Assembly (NCBI GenBank): GCA_034421575.1
Contig: DAOUKG010000023.1
Location: forward strand, 54,606 to 118,605
DNA length: 64,000 nt
Direction: 5' to 3'
Source of the DNA: VXLM01 sp034421575
Lineage (GTDB): Bacteria; Chloroflexota; Dehalococcoidia; Lucifugimonadales; VXLM01
Position 1 is the stretch's first letter; each line of letters opens with the position of its first letter. This document shows positions 25,767 through 33,967 of the stretch, piece by piece. Position numbers and translations under genes: made by a program. Below the pieces are notes generated by a model that was given only the letters and a program-made list of their open reading frames with translations, ran no database searches and was not told the origin of the DNA.

Positions 25767-26792
25767 ATGACACCCACGACCGTACACGACACATACAACC
25801 GGCCCCTGCGGGACGTTCGCGTTTCCGTGACGGACCGGTGCAATTTCCGCTGCCCGTACTGCATGCCGGCGGAAATATTCGGCGAGCGCTACAAGTTCCT
25901 GCCGCGCGAGGAGCTGCTGACGTTCGAGGAGATCGTGCGGCTGGTGGGCATCTTCGTGGACCTGGGCGCGGTGAAGGTCCGGCTGACGGGCGGAGAGCCG
26001 CTGGTTCGCAAGAACATCGAGTCGCTCGTCGAGCAGCTTGCCGGGGTGGACGGCATCGAAGACCTCACCATGACGACGAACGCCTACCTGCTCCCGTCGA
26101 TGGCGCAGACCCTGAAGGACGCCGGGCTGCAGCGGGTGACCATCAGCCTTGACAGCCTCGACGACGAGGTGTTCCGCAAGATGAACGGGCGCAACTTCGG
26201 CGTCGACACTGTGCTCAAGGGCCTCGAGGCGGCTGAGCGCGTCGGCCTGACGCCGATCAAGATCAACGCCGTCGTGCAGCGCGGCATGAACGACCACACC
26301 CTCGTCGACATGGCGCGGTACTTCAAGGAGCGGGGCCATATCCTCCGCTTCATCGAGTACATGGACGTGGGCACCCTCAACGGCTGGCGCATGGACGACG
26401 TGGTGCCCGCCAGCCAAATCGTCTCCATGATCAACGCCGAGCTCCCCCTCGAACCCATCGAGGCTAACTACCACGGCGAGGTCGCAAGGCGTTACCGCTA
26501 CAAGGACGGCGCCGGCGAGATCGGCGTCATCGCGTCCGTCACCCAGCCCTTCTGCGGCGATTGCACGAGACTCCGCCTCTCCCCTGAGGGCAGCATCGTC
26601 ACCTGCCTCTTCGCCAACGTCGGTACCGACCTGCGCGGCCCCCTGCGCGCCGGAGCGTCCGACGCCGACATCGCGGAGATCATCACCCGCCGCTGGCGCA
26701 TCCGCGACGACCGCTACTCCGAAGACCGCGCCTCCATGACCGACGACCTCCGCACCCGCGAAAAAGTGGAGATGTACCACATCGGCGGGTAG
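25767..26792 (+). CDS. moaA: GTP 3',8-cyclase MoaA
   Basis: A 341-residue radical-SAM enzyme, first step of molybdenum cofactor synthesis. The N-terminal cluster motif is C25-x3-C29-x2-C32 (CNFRCPYC); the C-terminal cluster that binds GTP is C263-x2-C266-x13-C280 (CGDCTRLRLSPEGSIVTC). The protein ends in the conserved GG tail (MYHIGG). No other Moco genes are in the window. The start ATG 25767 lacks a clear ribosome-binding site. Confidence 0.95.
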   Translation: MTPTTVHDTYNRPLRDVRVSVTDRCNFRCPYCMPAEIFGERYKFLPREELLTFEEIVRLVGIFVDLGAVKVRLTGGEPLVRKNIESLVEQLAGVDGIEDLTMTTNAYLLPSMAQTLKDAGLQRVTISLDSLDDEVFRKMNGRNFGVDTVLKGLEAAERVGLTPIKINAVVQRGMNDHTLVDMARYFKERGHILRFIEYMDVGTLNGWRMDDVVPASQIVSMINAELPLEPIEANYHGEVARRYRYKDGAGEIGVIASVTQPFCGDCTRLRLSPEGSIVTCLFANVGTDLRGPLRAGASDADIAEIITRRWRIRDDRYSEDRASMTDDLRTREKVEMYHIGG

Positions 26793-26858
26793 GGGGTGTT
26801 ATATCATCATGGGTTGGAACAAGATAATTGAGCTAAACAACTCTGTTGGAGTTAGATC

Positions 26859-27551
26859 ATGACGCAGAGCGTCAACACCAAGCGCATTGTGTGCCTCGCT
26901 AACTCACGCAAAAGGGGTGGTCGCTGTATCGCTGGCAAAGAAATTCTGGAGGACGGTCGTCCTGGCGGATGGGTTCGGCCTGTGAGTGACCGAGAAAATG
27001 AGGGCGTGAAGGAATGCGAACGACAGTATGGGGACGGAAGTGAGCCTAGAGTCCTTGATGTCGTTGACGTGCCAGTTCTAAGGCCGATGCCTAAGGATTA
27101 CCAACATGAAAACTGGCAACTTAACCCGAAACGCCGTTGGGTTAAAGTCGGCTGTGTTGATCAGAATGTTCTATCGCAGTGTGTCGATACAGATGAGACA
27201 CTTTGGACTAATGGATATAGCACTATCAATGGGTTGAATGATCAGATTCCGCTTCTTGCCGCCAAATCTCTTAAGAGCTCGTTACGACTCATCAGGGTTG
27301 ACAGGATGAAGTTATCAGTCTTTCAACCCGGTAAGAATTTTGGAGACTATAGACGGCGTGTGCAGGGTCGTTTTCGTTATAGGGGAACTGATTACTGGCT
27401 ATGGGTTACGGATTCTAATTACGAAGGGCAGTACTTGCAGCGACCCAACGGTAGTTATCCGATTGGCGGGTGCTTTCTTACCGTCAGTCTTGGTGGGTCT
27501 CATAGGGATAATAACTCTTATAAACTTGTCGCCGCTATCATTAGACCATGA
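26859..27551 (+). CDS. Dual-OB-like protein of a DUF488 cassette
   Basis: A 230-residue protein starting KRIVCLANSRKRGGRCIAGK. It has a Cys near each end of the first strand pair (C and GGRCIAGKE), an Arg/Trp patch GGWVRPVSD, and strands such as RRRVQGRFRYRGTDYWLWVTD in the second half. I recognise the overall pattern as a dual OB-fold protein that is found next to DUF488 genes; this is from memory and unverified. It is followed by two DUF488 genes. Base composition is clearly more AT-rich than in moaA, suggesting acquisition with its partners. A nucleic-acid-binding role is inferred from the OB fold only. Confidence 0.6.
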   Translation: MTQSVNTKRIVCLANSRKRGGRCIAGKEILEDGRPGGWVRPVSDRENEGVKECERQYGDGSEPRVLDVVDVPVLRPMPKDYQHENWQLNPKRRWVKVGCVDQNVLSQCVDTDETLWTNGYSTINGLNDQIPLLAAKSLKSSLRLIRVDRMKLSVFQPGKNFGDYRRRVQGRFRYRGTDYWLWVTDSNYEGQYLQRPNGSYPIGGCFLTVSLGGSHRDNNSYKLVAAIIRP

Positions 27552-27564
27552 TAGAGGAGCATCA

Positions 27565-28200
27565 TTGAGCTTCACGCAGTATCCAGTGCTTACGATCGGC
27601 CATTCAAATCATTCTCCAGAGATGTTCTTAGAATTATTGTCTCGGCACGACGTAAGTGAAGTAGTGGACGTTCGATCGTCGCCACAAAGCCGCTATACTC
27701 CCCAGTTTAACTATAATATCCTGACCGAAATACTGGACGAAGTTGGAATCGGCTATGTGTTTTTGGGCGGAGAACTTGGCGGTAGACCGGTGGACCGCTC
27801 GTGCTACGATGACGAAGGGCGCGTCCTGTACGACCGTCTAGCAGACACGGATTTGTTCAATGATGGCATCGGACGGCTAATACGGGAAGCCGATGAATGC
27901 CGTATGGCCTTGATGTGTACTGAGAATGAACCGCTAATTTGCCACCGCGCGTTGCTGATCGCCAAGACGCTCGCAGAACGCGACGTTGCAGTTGAGCACA
28001 TCCTGGCCGATGGCAGCCTTGAAAAGCACGCCATCACTATGGGTCGACTGTTGGATAGTTTCAATTTACCGCACAACGGCGACCTGTTTCGCTCACCAGA
28101 TGAGGTGCTCGCAGATGCGATAGCCCGACAGGCGAAGAAAATAGCGTATGTGGGTAACAGACAACCCGCTTACAAAGAAGATTGGGAGAATGTCCATTGA
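27565..28200 (+). CDS. DUF488 family protein 1
   Basis: A 211-residue DUF488 protein. TTG 27565 is chosen: GAGGAG lies 5 bp before it and it leads directly into the family start VLTIGHSN (residues 8-15). The other hallmarks are VVDVRSSPQSRY (about 33-44), GGELGGRP and CTENEPLICHR (C126-H127-R128). DUF488 proteins have an uncharacterised fold with conserved Cys/His/Arg suggestive of an enzyme acting on nucleotides or nucleic acids. It starts 13 bp after the OB-like gene and overlaps the next DUF488 gene, so the three form a tight operon. Confidence 0.85.
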   Translation: MSFTQYPVLTIGHSNHSPEMFLELLSRHDVSEVVDVRSSPQSRYTPQFNYNILTEILDEVGIGYVFLGGELGGRPVDRSCYDDEGRVLYDRLADTDLFNDGIGRLIREADECRMALMCTENEPLICHRALLIAKTLAERDVAVEHILADGSLEKHAITMGRLLDSFNLPHNGDLFRSPDEVLADAIARQAKKIAYVGNRQPAYKEDWENVH

Positions 28201-28634
28201 GAGTGTACACAATCGGGTTCACTAAAATATCGGCCTCAGATTTCTTCGAAATATTACGGGAGTCAGGTGCTAAACGTCTAGTGGATGTCCGACTGAACAA
28301 TGTTTCACAGTTGGCCGGCTTTGCTAAAAGAGACGATCTTGAGTACTTTCTCCAAAAACTCTCCCGGATGAAATACATTCACATGCCGGAATTAGCACCT
28401 ACAAAGGAGATGCTGGACGCTTACCGGAATGATCATCGCGACTGGGGCATTTACGAGCGTGAGTTCATCGACCTAATGAATCAGCGTCGAATTGAGAAGA
28501 TGGGGATAAAGAGAATCATTTCCAACAGCTGCCTGCTGTGTAGCGAGGATAAACCCGACAATTGTCATCGCCGGCTGGTCGCAGAGTATCTAAACAGATA
28601 TTGGGGTGATATTGAAATCGTACACTTGGGCTGA
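28197..28634 (+). CDS. DUF488 family protein 2
   Basis: A 145-residue DUF488 protein, shorter than its neighbour and only distantly similar. I chose TTG 28197, overlapping the previous stop (TTGA), because it gives MRVYTIGFTK at the start; a GTG two codons later is possible. Motifs: LVDVRLNN (28-35), and C112-x2-C115-x7-C123-H-R in the LLCSEDKPDNCHRR segment. Tandem DUF488 genes of two sizes after an OB-like gene imply a heteromeric complex. The gene ends 28 bp before the convergent orphan vapB. Confidence 0.85.
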   Translation: MRVYTIGFTKISASDFFEILRESGAKRLVDVRLNNVSQLAGFAKRDDLEYFLQKLSRMKYIHMPELAPTKEMLDAYRNDHRDWGIYEREFIDLMNQRRIEKMGIKRIISNSCLLCSEDKPDNCHRRLVAEYLNRYWGDIEIVHLG

Positions 28635-28662
28635 TTTACCAAATTCGCCCTCGTGCCACCCC

Positions 28663-28920
28663 TCACTTCGGCAACCCGCGCTCGTCGTATAGCAAATCGC
28701 CGTGATCAACAGCCGGTGGCCCATCACGCAACATCCTAGCCGTACGCTCACTGATAGCCCGCATCGCCTTTAGGCGCTCTTCCACAGTGCGCTCACGTCT
28801 CACCCGCTCCAACCGCTCCCTGAGCGCGACAGTGATCGCATCCGTAACCGTCTCGCCGGTAAGATTTGCTAGCTCGTCAGCCAGCCGTATGGTCTCTTGG
28901 TCTTCGATTTTGAGGCTCAC
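28663..28920 (-). CDS. Orphan VapB-type antitoxin
   Basis: An 85-residue protein of the Rv0623-like VapB family: VSLKIEDQETIRLADELANL, then TGETVTDAITVALRERLERV, and a C-terminal LLYDERGLPK. The start is GTG 28920 after AAGGGCGA; upstream in-frame codons encode nothing family-like. The cognate PIN toxin normally follows directly, ending the antitoxin with a GLPR/K box. Here the next sequence downstream is the convergent DUF488 gene 28 bp away, so no toxin is present. It is probably a relic or a trans-acting antitoxin. Confidence 0.8.
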   Translation of the reverse strand: MSLKIEDQETIRLADELANLTGETVTDAITVALRERLERVRRERTVEERLKAMRAISERTARMLRDGPPAVDHGDLLYDERGLPK

Positions 28921-29045
28921 AGGATCGCCCTTCTGGTGGAATTTCAATAGCCATATCCAACATACGTCGTCCCAAACGCCTACGGCAACGTTATCCCCGC
29001 CGGCTGCGGTATCATATCCCCACCCCACACAAGGACCCCCACCAC

Positions 29046-29507
29046 ATGCCAAAGACCATCTACCTCGCCAATCCTTACGGGTTCTCCACGCAGCAGAAGG
29101 CGAAGCTTCTCCCGCCGTTGATTGCGGTGTTGGAGGGGCTTGGGTTGGAGGTGTGGGAGCCGTTTGAGCGGAACAACCAGATCGACTTCGCGAAGGCTGG
29201 ATGGGCCTACCGCATCGGGCAGGCCGACTTCCGTGACGTGGCCGAGTCGGACGCCATCTTCGCCGTCGTCAACGGCGTTCCCCCGGACGAGGGCGTGATG
29301 GTGGAGCTGGGCATGGCCATTGCCCTGGGGAAGCCGACGTTCCTGTTCCGAGACGACTTCCGCCGCGTCGTCGAGAGCGAGGAGTACCCCCTGAACCTGA
29401 TGCTGTTCACCGGCCTGCCCGAGCACGGCTGGGAGGACTACTACTACACCTCGCTGGACGAGATACCCTCGCCGGACAAGGCCCTCGCGCGGTGGGCGAA
29501 GAGCTAG
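29046..29507 (+). CDS. Nucleoside 2-deoxyribosyltransferase family protein
   Basis: A 153-residue enzyme of the NDT fold. IYLANPYGFS gives the substrate loop at the start, D61/D64/D69 are in the ADFRDVAESDAIFAVV region, and catalytic E87 sits in PDEGVMVELGMAIALG. These proteins exchange or hydrolyse nucleoside/nucleotide bases in salvage and may also act in nucleotide clean-up. AAGGA lies before ATG 29046. Divergent from the orphan vapB. Confidence 0.87.
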   Translation: MPKTIYLANPYGFSTQQKAKLLPPLIAVLEGLGLEVWEPFERNNQIDFAKAGWAYRIGQADFRDVAESDAIFAVVNGVPPDEGVMVELGMAIALGKPTFLFRDDFRRVVESEEYPLNLMLFTGLPEHGWEDYYYTSLDEIPSPDKALARWAKS

Positions 29508-29545
29508 CCAGAACCTATGAGGGTGTCCAATAAGCCGCCCAAGAC

Positions 29546-29636
29546 CGTTCGTGGTGAGCTTGTCGAACCATGAACGTCCCCGCACGCCCTTCGACAGGCT
29601 CAGAGCTTGCCCCGTACTTGATACGGGGGTGAACGG
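29546..29636. repeat. TGAGCTTGTCGAA repeat with nested hairpin
   Basis: CGTTCGTGGTGAGCTTGTCG...CCCTTCGACAGGCTCAGAG, with the CCCCGTACTTGATACGGGG hairpin at 29610-29628 placed between CAGAG and GTGAACGGG. It lies between the nucleoside transferase gene and MITE copy 3. Confidence 0.75.
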
Positions 29637-29647
29637 GACTCCTTCTA

Positions 29648-29798
29648 GGTTGTGTTGACATTCTTGGAATTCTCATTGTTATCCGCGATCAATTCGTCAT
29701 TCCCGCGAAAGCGGGAATCCAGAGTCGGGTACACATATACTCTCTATGAGGAATAGATTCCCGCTTTCGCGGGAATGACGGGAAATGTCAACACAACC
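29648..29798. mobile_element. MITE copy 3, TA-flanked
   Basis: A 151-bp element with termini GGTTGTGTTGACATTC and AATGTCAACACAACC, flanked by TA at 29646-29647 and 29799-29800. Its ends are reversed relative to copies 1 and 2. The two internal palindromes CGTCATTCCCGCGAAAGCGG and CCGCTTTCGCGGGAATGACG are intact. It ends 20 bp from the DUF1761 stop codon. Confidence 0.85.
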
Positions 29799-29818
29799 TA
29801 AACACCCTCTGAGTGCAA

Positions 29819-30244
29819 CTACTGCCAGACCGACAGCATCACTCCGATGATGGAGTACGATATCACCGGGTATCCGCTGTTGATGAGGAAGAGCTTGATG
29901 CTGCGCCCCTCGAAGCTGTAGGTCGTTGCGTACGAAGTCGCGATGAATCCGACCGACGCGATCAGGCCGAGGATGAGTCCGCAGAGGACGTTGTCGGATG
30001 CCATGCCCTGGACCAGCACCGCGAGACCCGTGGTGAAGATGAGCGCGCCCACGATGGCTACGACGTAGGGGTACCACTGGCGGGAAGTCCCCTTCATGGC
30101 CTCCAGGTCCTCCGCCGTGAAGCCGACTTCCGCCATCCACGGCTTGCCCAACGCCCCGTACCACGCCGCGCCGAGGGCCTGGTTGATGATGACCCCGACG
30201 ATGATCGCCAGGTAGTTCAAGCTCCCAAGGTCGATATTGTCCAT
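29819..30244 (-). CDS. DUF1761 family membrane protein
   Basis: A 141-residue membrane protein with four hydrophobic segments (YLAIIVGVIINQALGAAWYG; YVVAIVGALIFTTGLAVLV; VLCGLILGLIASVGFIATSY; ISYSIIGVMLSVW). The family signature is the N-terminal ALGAAWYGALGKPWM followed by MKG. DUF1761 proteins have no established function. The ATG at 30244 is chosen because it starts just before the first helix and follows an AAAGGA; upstream in-frame codons are not protein-like. Confidence 0.85.
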   Translation of the reverse strand: MDNIDLGSLNYLAIIVGVIINQALGAAWYGALGKPWMAEVGFTAEDLEAMKGTSRQWYPYVVAIVGALIFTTGLAVLVQGMASDNVLCGLILGLIASVGFIATSYATTYSFEGRSIKLFLINSGYPVISYSIIGVMLSVWQ

Positions 30245-31242
30245 GAGTCTTCGTTCCTTTCGTTGGGCGGCGGTCGAAACGTGCCAGCCTGCCACGCTCC
30301 CGGATTTTGTTCACAAATGCTATACGAAAAGCACGGGCGTTTCAATCGTACTTATCGGAAAGACTCGCGAGTCGCGTCCGTCGTAGCACAAGAGCACTGC
30401 ACTACATGCAGCCCTCGGCTATGGCAAATAACTTGACAATAACAAGAAGAGTGGCGCGAAATGGCGTAAATTTTCGAATTTTTACGTTGGTCTGGCGCCA
30501 TCATCCTGCCCCGTGTCAGCCGCCCCGTGAGCGAGGAGTAGCCCCACGGAGCGTCAAAACAGAAATCCGTTCGCCCTGAGCAGCGTTACGTCCCGCGCAC
30601 GAGGCCGTGCAGAGGTGTCATTAACTGCCGTGTGGCTACGAGGAAGCACGTTCGGCCCCGTATCGAGTACGGGGCAGGCTCTGAGCCCGTCGAAGGCCTT
30701 CTTATCCCCTCTCCCGTCGTGGGCTGACAGGGGTAGGTAAAACGGATTTTAGCTACGATCCGGCCACCACAACACTGTCATTCCGATCGTAGCGAAGCGG
30801 AGAGAGGAATCTAAAGTGTTCATCCTTCAAACCAAGCCCTGCACTCTGAAACATCCATGGCGATGGCGTAGCATTTTAGATTCCTCGCTCCGCTCGGAAT
30901 GACAGTGTTATGGTGGCCGGATCGTAGCTAAAATCCGTTTTACCTACCCCTGTCAGCCCCCGCCGGGGGAGAGATTGGAGATTCTTCGTCGCTGCGCTCC
31001 TCAGAATGACAGACGATTCCTGCATATTTCACTGACTCTGAACAGTTGTGTTCAGTCTCGGTGAGGTGAACGTCCCCGCCCCCTTGGATACCGGCCCCGT
31101 ATCGTGGTACGGGGTAACGTTCCTTCGCGGGTATGACGGGTGGGGATTGGATTTGCGGTGTATGCGACAGGGCGAGTTTCAAACCCGCCCCTACCACGGA
31201 ATTGTCTCGTTATCCTTCCATGCTAATGGGCAGACCCGCTAG
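30245..31242. other. 1-kb gene-free, repeat-rich region
   Basis: No gene is supported. After about 400 bases with no visible feature it holds a hairpin repeat with a CCCCGTA...TACGGGG insert (30656-30674), a 239-bp long inverted-repeat element (30721-30959), a GATTCTTCGTCGCTGCGC...GAATGACAG repeat (about 30978-31012) and a GGATACCGG...GGTATGACGG palindrome with nested hairpin (31086-31140). Confidence 0.6.
30721..30959. mobile_element. Long-inverted-repeat element A
   Basis: A 239-bp sequence with ends GGGCTGACAGGGGTAGGTAA and TTACCTACCCCTGTCAGCCC and near-perfect complementarity continuing inward for about 80 bp on each side (through CTACGATCCGGCCACCA and the GTCATTCC motif). The centre is unique. 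No ORF. The same termini bound element B at 48806-49162, which indicates a mobile miniature element rather than a simple hairpin. Confidence 0.7.
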
Positions 31243-32475
31243 CTACTCCACGTACCATTCCTCGTTGCCCGTCCGCTCGTAGGCTTTCGACCACTCTTCG
31301 GAGCCGTCGTCAAACCAGCGCTCGTAGGTGTAGTTGCGAAAGGTGCCCTCCTCCTGTCCCATGATCTTGGGCAGGTGCGGCTGGCCGAGGGAGTAGATGG
31401 TGCGACCGCTGCGGAATCGGACGACGCCTACGTAGGGAGCAATCTCGTTGGGCACGTTGTCGCGGTACTTGTACAGGAGTTCCTCGTCGACATCGAAACC
31501 CAGTCCCGGCTCCTCCGAAACACGCGAGAAGCCCTCGTGGACGGGGAAACGCTTGCGGGTGATGTCGTCCTCGGCGTCGAGCTGGTCGTCGAGGTGGATG
31601 GAGTGGCCTGTGGCGGTCGGCATCGTGCAGGCTACGTGCATGGCCATGGACTTGGCCAGCGTCCCGCCGCACATCTGGAAGATTGTCTGGAGATTGAGCT
31701 TGCTGTACGTGGTTGCCGTGGCGATCAACTGGCCGATGGGCGGATACATCATGTACGCGTCCGCCATGCCAAGCTGCGCCTCGTGCCCCCCGCCAAGCTT
31801 CCACGACCCGCCGTGGACGACGATGAGCTGAGTCCGGCGACGTAGCTCGCGCCAGCTCTCGACGTCGGCGGTGTCGAACGGGTCCTCGATCCATTGGACG
31901 ATGGGGTGATCGCGCTCAAGCTGGGCGACGATGGGCAGGATTCCGCCCAGCGTCCGGCCGCGCCGTCCGGTGAAGTCGTAGTGGACCCTGAAGCCCGGTG
32001 GCGCAACCTCCTCGATGATCTTCGTCCACCTGATGATGTCGCCCAGCGGACTTGTGTGTATCTTGAAGATGGTGTAACCGTCGTCGGCCGCCCGCACGAT
32101 GTCGTCTGCCAACTCCTGGTCGGTCGGGCCGCCCCAGCACCACGCAGCTGACGATATGCTGTCGCGCACCTTCTGCCCGATGAGCTTGTACGCGGGCACT
32201 TCGAGGTACTTGCCCATGATGTCGTACATCGCCATGACGACGGAGGGATATTGGTTGGAGCCAATGTAGTCGAACGGGTCCGTGTCGATGAGCGGCTCGA
32301 ACGCCTCGATGGGAGGCGGCGCCTCGCCGTCGAAGTCGCCGTAGCCCACGATCCCGGCATCGGTGGTCACCTTGGCGGCGACCCGGCGCTCGCATCCATT
32401 GCGGGCGGGGTTGTCACGATACCGCTTAGCCAAGGGGGGAAGGATGGTGAAGACTTCGATGTCGGTGATTTTCAT
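31243..32475 (-). CDS. Enolase-superfamily (mandelate racemase-like) protein
   Basis: A 410-residue protein of the enolase superfamily, whose members abstract the proton alpha to a carboxylate, often dehydrating acid sugars. ATG 32475 follows AAGGAG and starts the usual MKITDIEVF. Visible: catalytic-type K138-I-H140 at the end of barrel strand 2, D167 (VHYDFTG) and E197 (WIEDPFD) as the first two Mg ligands. At the third-ligand strand a Glu or Asp is expected, but the sequence reads LIVVHGGSW with His221. The activity may therefore be altered. It is followed in the same direction by a dehydrogenase upstream at 33757, fitting a sugar-acid pathway. Confidence 0.85.
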   Translation of the reverse strand: MKITDIEVFTILPPLAKRYRDNPARNGCERRVAAKVTTDAGIVGYGDFDGEAPPPIEAFEPLIDTDPFDYIGSNQYPSVVMAMYDIMGKYLEVPAYKLIGQKVRDSISSAAWCWGGPTDQELADDIVRAADDGYTIFKIHTSPLGDIIRWTKIIEEVAPPGFRVHYDFTGRRGRTLGGILPIVAQLERDHPIVQWIEDPFDTADVESWRELRRRTQLIVVHGGSWKLGGGHEAQLGMADAYMMYPPIGQLIATATTYSKLNLQTIFQMCGGTLAKSMAMHVACTMPTATGHSIHLDDQLDAEDDITRKRFPVHEGFSRVSEEPGLGFDVDEELLYKYRDNVPNEIAPYVGVVRFRSGRTIYSLGQPHLPKIMGQEEGTFRNYTYERWFDDGSEEWSKAYERTGNEEWYVE

Positions 32476-32632
32476 TTGGGGGCGCTCCTTGGGGGAAGAA
32501 AGTAGACAGTATTGCGTAGGAAGCCGGGAGTTGGAGGGCGAGACTTTAGATTCCTCACTTCGCTCCGCTGCGTTCGGAATGACAGGTGTTGGGACACGAG
32601 ACATGCCTTCGCGGCAGGTAGCCGGTGGCTAC

Positions 32633-33757
32633 CTAGTAATTGGTTGCGCGGTTGATTTGTTGGGCGTATTTCTCTTCTCCGAATAGCCCTTTCTTATTCA
32701 CCCATCGCCATATCTGGGGCTTGAGTGTCAGGCTGCGGTCTTCTAGGGGGAGTTTGACTGCCGCGTGGCCCTGGCGGGCGGACTCTCTCATGGCTACTGT
32801 CGCCTCGAAGGACTTGTGGTGGACGTGTCCCGGCGCCTTCGGCTCGATGCCGAGGGTGATGGCGTCGACGATGGACTGCATGGAGTTCACGAGGCGGTCG
32901 CCGGGGTACAGCCAGCCGTCCTCGTCGTAGCCACCTTCGGCGTGAGGACGAAACGGCTTGAAGGTCTTGGAGTCGTCGTATTGCAGGCCGGAGAGGAGGT
33001 CTGCGTCGGAGGCGTCGGTCTTGTGGTAGAAGCGGTGGAGGCGCTTGTCGGTCACGTAGACGCCCTCGGTGCCCGTAACTATCAGCCCCCGCATGGCGCC
33101 GATCCTGGCGTGAATGAAGCAGTCGATGCCGTTCGCGTACCGGATGTAGCCGCCGATGCCGAGGTACTCGTCGTCGCTCTCACCGAAGGGATCGCCGTTG
33201 GTCCAGCCGGTGACCCAGTCGATGTCGGCGTCTTGGGCGAACATGTGGGCGACGCTGAGTCCCTGGCATCCGCCCTGCATGATCGACTCATAGAGGTTGA
33301 TGTTCAGCACCTCGCCGATCTCGCCCGCCTCGATCATGGCGCGGGCTTCCCAAAGCTGGGAGATGCTCCGGTCGACGTTGCCGCCCTGCCACGGGATGCC
33401 GTTCGCCTCACATGCGGCGACCATGCGGTCGGCGTCGGCGAGGCTGGCGGCGATGGGTTTCTCGGAGACGATTCCCTTCGCGCCGGACGTTTCCGCCGCA
33501 AGGACGACCATGTCGGGGTTGTACTGGACAGGGAGGACGCAGTCGACGATGTCGAGCTGCTCGTTGGCGTACATCTCCTCGGCGGTGGTGTAGCCACGGG
33601 CGGAGAAGCGACGGGTGGCGAGCTCAAGGTTGTCAGGGTCGGGATCGGCGATGGCCACGACCTGCGTGTCGGGGAGCAGGTTGAATCCGCGGCCGTGCTG
33701 AGTGCCCTGCCGTCCGCATCCGACGATTCCGACGTTGTACCTGGCGGTGGTTGTCAT
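32633..33757 (-). CDS. Gfo/Idh/MocA-family oxidoreductase
   Basis: A 374-residue dehydrogenase, third paralogue. Motifs: VGIVGCGRQGTQHG for NAD(P), VSEKPIAASLADADRMV with the EKP lysine, and a substrate domain with QGLSVAHMFAQDADIDWVTG closely like the one in the 3138 gene (CQDLSVARLFADDADVEWAVG). This shared LSVARLF/LSVAHMF-type stretch marks the genes at 3138 and 32633 as one subfamily, the gene at 38345 as related (CQHIAVLRLLTNAEI), and 19408 as different. GGGAGG precedes the ATG. It is transcribed toward the enolase-family gene 157 bp downstream, so the two may form an operon. Confidence 0.88.
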   Translation of the reverse strand: MTTTARYNVGIVGCGRQGTQHGRGFNLLPDTQVVAIADPDPDNLELATRRFSARGYTTAEEMYANEQLDIVDCVLPVQYNPDMVVLAAETSGAKGIVSEKPIAASLADADRMVAACEANGIPWQGGNVDRSISQLWEARAMIEAGEIGEVLNINLYESIMQGGCQGLSVAHMFAQDADIDWVTGWTNGDPFGESDDEYLGIGGYIRYANGIDCFIHARIGAMRGLIVTGTEGVYVTDKRLHRFYHKTDASDADLLSGLQYDDSKTFKPFRPHAEGGYDEDGWLYPGDRLVNSMQSIVDAITLGIEPKAPGHVHHKSFEATVAMRESARQGHAAVKLPLEDRSLTLKPQIWRWVNKKGLFGEEKYAQQINRATNY

Positions 33758-33967
33758 TTTAGAGGGCCTCCCTGGCTGGAAGTCGTCGAGGATGGTTCAT
33801 GATAACGCATTCGTTGGGCGAAGGCAGGGGCGTCGCTCCAAACGCGGAGAACGCAACCGGTGTTCGATATGGCAACCGAGTCCGTTCGTGGTGAGCCTGT
33901 CGAACCATGAACTACGTAGCCACCCTGCCACAGGCTCCGACAAAACGGGAGACCATTTGGACTCTCT
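33758..33967. repeat. Spacer with TGAGCCTGTCGAA repeat
   Basis: CGTTCGTGGTGAGCCTGTCG at 33883-33912 is the only recognisable element. The rest is without visible features. Confidence 0.6.

Noticed and set aside
30721..30959. CRISPR-like or terminator interpretation of the long inverted repeat
   Set aside because: No regularly spaced direct repeats or spacers; the sequence is one long palindrome with ends repeated at another locus.
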